Part shown: piece after piece, positions 57,953 through 64,000 of the stretch | Position numbering within the stretch: the first letter of the stretch is position 1 | Layout: every line of letters begins with the position of its first letter | DNA from: Adiantum capillus-veneris | Taxonomy: Eukaryota; Streptophyta; Polypodiopsida; Polypodiales; Pteridaceae | NCBI GenBank assembly: GCA_014529385.2 | Contig: CM043970.1 | Span: 67,788,567 to 67,852,566 of the forward strand | DNA length: 64,000 nucleotides | Direction of reading: 5' to 3' | Program-made: the position numbers and the translations under genes | The notes under the pieces: generated by a model | The model's database searches: none | What the model was told of the DNA's origin: nothing | The model's input: only the letters and a program-made list of their open reading frames with translations

Positions 57953-59969
57953 AGCTTGAATCCCCAACCCCGAGAAGATTGGAGCGACTTGACAAATGGC
58001 CTTCCTTTATTCTCCTTTTTTGTTGATGACACCCTACTTCATTTCCACAAAGTAGAGATATGAGCAACAGAAGAGAGGAAGTCCTCTATCCATCGTTTAC
58101 ATGGTTATAAGGATCATACGACACAAGCCAGGTCAAAAAATCTAGGATTCTAATGGAACTCTTTCCTAACATAAAGATGAAATCCCATTGACATATTTGG
58201 AATCCATAAACAACGCCTTTTTTCCCACATTTAAGAGGCACTGCCGCCATCCATAAACCATAAATATGATATGAGACTTAATCTAAACTAAATAGTAATC
58301 TTGTGTTACATAGGTTTGGGCCATTTCGACTCTTGGCACAATGAGTCTCTAATTTCACTTCTCTTAATAAGAGGGAGTGGAGAGTTTCTCAACTAATCGA
58401 GACCACCCATCCTTGACTGGCAACCTGAGCCAACCCCCACTTTCCACCCCACACGCACACTTTTTACCACACTATTTTACATATACAAACAATATTCCTT
58501 AATTAATTCTAAACACAGGTTCTTTTATACATCCCTTCAAACAATACCAAAACAATTCAAACAAGGCCTAATGAAGACAGCCCTATTATTCAACAAAAAT
58601 AACTTCTCCAATTTCTCATGAGTTGTTGCTACCCGCGAACTTTCTCTGTCTAACCAACAGAGCCTTTGCAAAGGATTTATTCGCTAACCACGAATTACGT
58701 AACCTTCCCATCTCGTTAACCGCGAGATATCTTGCTAACTGCCAGGCATCCCGGTACCCGCGAGGCATCTCACTACCCACGAGGAACAAAAGAGAGCCAA
58801 TAACCTAAGCTTAATCTCAACCGTGGAACCATCTTGCTACCCGCGAGAAACAAAAGATATTATTTCAACAATTCTTCTCTTTAAATGATTCTTCAAATAT
58901 GGTCGACCAATTCTTCATATCAATCAGAATCCACTTATCGAACAATAACAATTTGTTAAGCAATAACAATTCAACAAACAGTGACAATTTATCAAACAGT
59001 TCTTTCACTAATCTATGAAAACATATGCTTGTTTCTTGGGATAGAATCACGTTTTTTGGATGGTTTAAGTGGTTCCCTATGCTTAGCTTCCCAAGTCAAA
59101 CATGAATAAAAATGCAAAATTATAAATTTGTCTTACCGGATTAGCGATATGTTTGATTATCTCCCGTGTTTGAGGTTAGATGGCTTTGACTTCTTCCGCG
59201 ATCAATACATCGGGTTCAACAACGTTTGGAGTAGATGATATCTTCTTTTGCACCTTCCTTGGAGGTGGAGCGACATGAGTATCCTTCGAGCTTTGAGTCA
59301 CTTGCTTCGGGGCCATTGTATCGCTGTAGAGAAGTGGAAAAGAGAGAAAGATAACTCAAGAATTCCAAGGGCAACACGACGATGGTAGAGAAATACTTGG
59401 AGATGGAGATGGCTTGAAGGTAAGAGGTTGAGGGAGAGAAGATAACTCTAACGTCAAGGCAAGAGAGCTTTCGCTTTTGAGAGTGTATGTCTGTGTTTTG
59501 AAAGTGAGGGGAGAGGGGTCTTTATATAGGCTCTCAAGGCCAGCTAAGAATAGAGGGATAAGTTCGCGTACATTCGCGGCTCCCCTTTATAATTTTTCTT
59601 TAATAATAAATGTGGACACGGATTCCGATGCATGATTTTGGTTCTCCACTTTTAGAAGAAGGTTGGGCTCCAACACAAAAACTCTAAACTTAACTCCCTC
59701 CTCTTTCTTTCCTAAAAATACTCCTCCTTTCCTAAAATTGCTTCTTCTTTCCCAAGAGTGAACTCTTACCTCTAGATATAATCTTGAGGCTTAAGTTTCC
59801 CATCAACCTTATTGTTTTCAAGTGAATAAGAGTCATAATTAATAGTTCTAAAGTTCAATTTTTGATCCGATCGTTCCATTAGAATTCTCTTTGACTTAAT
59901 AAAATGCAAACCTAAAATATTCGCAAAGTAGATGAAGTACTTTTATTGAAAAATGGTGGGTACATTACA
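57953..59969 (-). repeat. 5' LTR (LTR-B)
   Basis: TGTAATGTACCC start at 59969 (minus), TATA box at 59522-59529, exon with ATG at 59316. Homology to the 3' LTR continues to about 57961 and becomes ambiguous at the inner end, where the 3' copy ends CTCACA. No PBS could be matched. The part from 58356 on belongs to the right arm of the inverted repeat. Confidence 0.9.
59137..59316 (-). CDS. LTR-encoded first exon ending in a splice donor (LTR-B)
   Basis: An ATG 200 bp downstream of the TATA box opens a 180-nt stretch (60 codons): MAPKQVTQSSKDTHVAPPPR, a basic/Ser-Thr-rich segment, and the tail PQTREIIKHIANP. It ends exactly at CCG|GTAAGA, a canonical donor in phase 0. The 3' LTR copy (55884-55705) keeps the same start, length and donor. 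This copy has one stop (the codon before PQTRE) and the 3' copy a different one, so the ancestral exon was open. Inference: the element's gag starts inside the LTR and is joined by splicing to the internal gag ORF near 57466. No acceptor was pinned down. Confidence 0.5.
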
Positions 59970-59983
59970 TTTCAGCTTTGCGC

Positions 59984-59985
<2 letters not shown>

Positions 59986-60014
<29 letters not shown>

Positions 60015-60037
60015 GAGGGAGATTATTTTTTTTGTTG

Positions 60038-60090
<53 letters not shown>
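59986..60090. repeat. (GT)n and (GA)n microsatellites, right arm
   Basis: Counterparts of the left-arm (CA)n and (CT)n tracts. Here the GA tract is uninterrupted whereas the left-arm CT tract has a CC interruption. Confidence 0.97.
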
Positions 60091-60097
<7 letters not shown>

Positions 60098-60529
60098 AGG
60101 GCTCCATGGATACAAGAGGACAAGGTGGAGAGAGGTGATAATGAGAAGGAGGCCCCCTTTATTTGATTTTGTAAGAAGGTGGTGGCCATGGTTGTACAAA
60201 CCATCGAGTGCCCTCTTATTTTACTAATATAGTTATCAATTATTTTGAAAGTGGAGTCCTTTGAGGAGAAAATGAAGGAGGGAGAAAAATGATTACCAGT
60301 GGCTCCGTCGGTACTTGGGGACGAAGGCTTTTTACCATGCAAGATTTTCTACTTTGGTGAAAGCTTTTACTGAATATTTTGTTTATCTTTATCCTCAAGT
60401 GGTCGTTCACACGCCCTGCATTTGAGAATTTTGGAGAAGGGAGGTTTTCCACAAAGAGAGATGGATTGCGTTCAAAAGGTGGCCCTCATAAGCCCTCCCC
60501 TTAAATGCCTCTAGCTCCGTTGTTGATTA

Positions 60530-62002
60530 TTCTTCATTTGAAGTGGAGGGGTCTGCCTCCTCAGGAATATCCATCATAGGTGTTTCATCAAACCTTAAAA
60601 AGTACTTCCGTCCATTAACACGTGTTTTGTGAAGTCTACCATCTGCATCCATCTCAATCGATAATTGACATTGTTGTAGCACTTTCTAATGATGAATGCC
60701 CCTCCCATGTGGGTGAAAACTTCTTATCCTTCCTAGTGTCAAACCTGTTATCATACCTTAGAACCAACATACCTTTCTTGAGACCTTTCTCCTTGAGCCC
60801 TTTGTTGAGGTGAGGCATCGTTGCTCTGCCTGAGTTGCATAGTAGATGTTAGCCTCTTCTCTGTTTAGTTGGAGCCTCTCTAGATCTAGAACATGGTTGT
60901 GGAGTTGAGTATTATGACGTTCCATCTTCGTAGCTAGCACTCTGAGACTAGCCAACTGAACTTTGATGGGTAAAATGGCCTCCTTACCATACACCAAGTG
61001 ATATGGTGTGAATCCAGGGGATGTGCAAAATTAAGTGCGATAAGCCCAAAGTGTAGCCATAAGGTGCTTATCCCAATCACTTTTGTGATTGTTTACCTGT
61101 TTAGTGATGATCTTGCAAATCATACCAAACCATTGCATTGTGGGTAGTAGGGAGTTGAGTGGCATTGTGAAATGCCCAGCTTTTCCATCAGCTCTCCTAC
61201 TAGGTCTCCTCTAAAATCTAGTCCCCTATAAGAAATTATCTCAAGAGGAGTTCCAAAATGGCAACAAATATTTTCAAATAAAAGCTTTGCTACTTCCTTA
61301 GTTGTAATGTGGGTGGTAGCTACTGCTTCAGCCCACCCGGTCATGTAGTCTACACCCATGATGATATACAATTCACCTGATTGGGACCTTGACAAAGGCC
61401 CAATAGCATCAATTCCCCATTTCTCGAATGGTCCATAAGAGATTATAGGAGTCCGTGGCTCATAGGTGAGCCTCCTATCCCCTGCTTTCTAACATTCCTT
61501 GCATGTTTTACACCAATCGTGCACATCCCTCTGTAGACTAGGCCATACAAACCCCGGTTTGTAGAATCTTTCTACTAGTGATATCAAGTGCAAAGTGTCC
61601 TCCACAAACACCATCTTGGCAACTTGAAATGATTTTGGTGATTTCTCTAGAGAGAGGTACAAGCCTAAGAATTTGATTCTTACCCTTACAGTAGAGGTTA
61701 TCATTGATAAGGAGGTATTTTGCTGCCTTACGCACAAGCCACTACTTTTGTCCCTTAGTAAGATCTCTAGGACACTCTCTTTTGTTTAGGAAACTCATGA
61801 TGTCAGGCATAGTGTCGCTACCTTGGAAGAGAGGCATCTTCAACTTGATTGCACCCACTAGAGCATCTTGTAGTTTTTCTCTAGTGAGAGCATCTGCTTC
61901 TTGATTTTCTGCTTGGGGCACAAGGGCATCATTAGAAGCCTTCTCATTAGCAAAATCAAAGCTATCAATATTAATTTCACTCTCTTTACTATTGTCAGCC
62001 AT
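60530..62002 (-). pseudogene. Chimeric gag-leader/integrase remnant, right-arm copy
   Basis: Same architecture as 46646-48120, in inverse. It reads further without frameshift: the leader MADNSKESEINIDSFDFANE continues through LVGAIKLKMPLFQGSDTMPD to a stop at about 61742. The integrase core frame is 61395-61120 (SGELYIIMGVDYMTGWAEAV...). It shares the Asp-to-Tyr change and the stop in place of the catalytic Glu with the left arm, so these mutations predate the duplication. Confidence 0.85.
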
Positions 62003-62391
62003 TCTAACAATTTTTAGGTGTACTTTGGCACTTCAATCCCTAGTTGCTGCTCCTCTTTACCCCTTTAGAAAAGCACTCAAGCTATTATACCCGTGGCTCG
62101 AATACCATTATTTGCAAGAAATATAAGAGAGGGTCTTTCAACACCAAAACAACACCAGCTCCTATCAAGCTTCTAATAGCTCAATAGTGGTTAAGCCGTA
62201 GGAAAGCCCCGCAGGACTCCATTATTAAGGCCATAGCTCTCGACGGTAATGCCGTGTTATCTGCACGAAGGCAGGCACACTGCAAGGCTGAAAAATCCCT
62301 ATTCTACTTACTCAATTGCAATTAAGAATACCAACCATTTATAGCTAGCTTAAGGACCTCCCTTCTTGAGCAAGAAAAGAGAAACCTTGTG

Positions 62392-62403
62392 CTCTGATAC
62401 CAA
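62392..62403 (-). other. Primer-binding site (initiator Met-tRNA), right arm
   Basis: TGGTATCAGAGC on the minus strand next to LTR-A. Confidence 0.95.
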
Positions 62404-63807
62404 TGTAATATTTTAATGGCCTAGTAACTTGTGAGTAGCGGAAAATAACATGAACATAGTGAGAATTTCATTAGAATAGATTCCTAATGAGCATAGCAAG
62501 AATGCTTGGATGGAAAGAGCAACAAAAAGCATAACACCTAGTTAGATAAGCATGAACAATACTTCAAAAGAGAGAGAAATTAAGCTATTGACAACAGTTG
62601 AGGACCGGATTTACGTGGAGCCGCCCCTCCTTCCAAAAGGCTTTGTATTATAGGTTTCCCCCATCAAAGGAGACATTTTACAATACAATTCTTTGTGTTC
62701 CTTAAATAACTAGCTAGTGCAATGAAGATGGAAGCTTCAAGCACTAAGAAAACACTTATAAAACACAACATCAATTCCCTCACGATCTCAGACCCAAGAC
62801 CTCACACACCTTTGAAGATGGTGAGAGCTAGCGGGATATCAGAGTAGATAATTGAGAGGAAGGAGTAGTCTTACGAGAAAGAAGTATATCTCCTCTTATA
62901 ATCACTCATAAAAGCTTAGCATAGCTTAGTAATTAGCATGGTGGAGGAGATGAGCATGCATCGAAGCTTGGCTCTTGGTTGGATTTGCATCACAAAGCCA
63001 AGAGTTGTTGGTGTAGGCCTCCCTTCTCACAAGCTTAGAGTAGATGATGAGCTTTCCGTTAAAGCTTGAGAAGGAGAGAGAGAGTCTTCTTGCTTCATAC
63101 ATGAGATTGTGTGAGTGTGTGTGTGATAATTCCTTGCCAAAATCAGTCCCCCTCTCTCTCTTGGTTGACCCCTCTTGCAAAACTCTTGCTAGCACCCCAT
63201 TGGACCCTACAAAGCTAAGCCAATCATAATTGAGAAGCATAAGTGATAGCCTTGTCACATGTGTTCCCCTTTCCCCTTTTGTGAGAGATGTAGGTAATTA
63301 AATAATGCAACTAAATTCTCATTGGACTCCTTTGTCTTCTGGCCAATAGGAATCATGCAAACCATTGGGCTGTTGAATACTCATTGGACCCCTTGGTAGA
63401 CTGTCCAATAGTCTTCTAGAGAGCTTAATTCTTATTGATTCTTTTATTTAGTGTTTTTAAATGAAATAAATTAGAGTTACTCTAGCCTAATTCTCATTGG
63501 TCTACCTCTATGGCCATCCAATAGGATCTGACTGCACCTTGTGGGCAATTGGCCTAGGGAGCTGACATGTGTCCATCATGTCCTTTGTGTAAAGGGAAGC
63601 CTTTGAGTGCGTGTGTGTGTTCTCTCACAAGCTTCTCTCTCTTCCCCTACCTTTAGGGGTCGCCCCCTCCTCTTTAGGAGTCATGAAAGACTTTTTGGTC
63701 ATCACTAAACCATCCAATTTTCCCTAGGGTTGGACCGTTGGACATAATCTTGGAATTTTGGAACCTTAGCATTTTGGAAGTCTTAATGGGCTGAACCTTA
63801 GGGTCTT
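62404..63807 (-). repeat. LTR-A copy (right arm)
   Basis: Inverse of 44844-46246, bounded outside by LTR-C. Confidence 0.92.
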
Positions 63808-64000
63808 TGTTGGGGGTCCTATCATTGCATAGCTCCAATGACCAACAAAATTATCAATCCGGAGGGATGAGCTACCCGGCTAGGGCATGGAAACACTCAC
63901 ACAATTAGTGAGCTAATTATGGCAACACGAATAGTTAACTCTATGAGGTGAGATTCTCGGCCTATGGAGGAGCTAAGCCACAATGACAGGCAATCTCCAC
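63808..64000 (-). repeat. LTR-C end (right arm), cut by the window edge
   Basis: Starts at the reverse complement of the AACA terminus and matches 44843-44651. The rest of LTR-C lies outside the window. Confidence 0.92.

Larger units (their letters stand above)
58356..64000 (-). repeat. Right arm of the giant inverted repeat
   Basis: Reverse complement of 44651-50285 and running off the window. Here the LTR-B element continues beyond the arm border and is complete with its target duplication, whereas the left arm breaks off inside LTR-B. Single-base differences generally leave this arm with the better reading frames. Confidence 0.97.

Overview
The window reads as nuclear DNA of a flowering plant. 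Four things point there: long GA/CT and CA/GT microsatellites, initiator-Met-tRNA primer-binding sites (TGGTATCAGAGC), layered Ty3/gypsy, Ty1/copia, hAT and Mutator-type remnants, and three spliced exons of a plant TPX2/WVD2-like microtubule-associated protein. The species cannot be named from sequence. Gene density is very low: that one partial host gene is the only one I can defend. Nearly everything else is transposable-element (TE) sequence in various stages of decay.

Layout. 0-4.3 kb: minus-strand hAT (BED / DUF659 / dimerisation) transposase pseudogene with a GA microsatellite and a CG-rich repeat block. 4.3-8.4 kb: plus-strand degenerate gypsy pol and an LTR/leader. 8.4-11.7 kb: a gypsy gag region arranged as an inverted pair (plus-strand gag 5' part facing minus-strand gag), with minus-oriented LTR pieces and a minus-strand PBS. 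12.0-13.1 kb: 3' exons of the TPX2/WVD2-like gene. 13.6-15.1 kb: microsatellites, tandem repeats and a SINE-like tRNA promoter. 15.3-16.3 kb: copia pol remnant. 17.2-17.7 kb: Mutator-type MITE with a perfect 9-bp target duplication, sitting at the end of a minus-strand gypsy integrase (to 18.8 kb). 19.5-25.7 kb: a non-coding mosaic of inverted and direct copies of one repeat family.

27.25-35.89 kb: the best-preserved element, a plus-strand chromovirus (LTR - PBS - gag - protease - RT - RNase H - integrase - chromodomain - PPT - LTR), inactivated by stops, a frameshift and loss of a catalytic Asp in RT. 36.6-39.2 kb: a minus-strand Penelope-like (PLE-type) reverse transcriptase remnant, unexpected in an angiosperm. 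39.3-44.8 kb: an LTR-A fragment, an A-rich tract, a copia-like gag remnant, and a PPT plus LTR of another family (LTR-C).

44.65-64.0 kb: a very large inverted repeat. Arms 44651-50285 and 58356-64000 are almost identical and are separated by about 8 kb. Each arm carries LTR-C, LTR-A, PBS, a gag-leader/integrase chimera and the start of LTR-B. The right arm runs into a complete minus-strand LTR-B element (54557-59969, 5-bp target duplication TTTCA) whose LTRs carry a start codon and a splice donor. The left arm breaks off inside LTR-B, so the right arm looks ancestral. The arms differ mainly by single-base indels, so an assembly or consensus artefact must be excluded before any biological reading.
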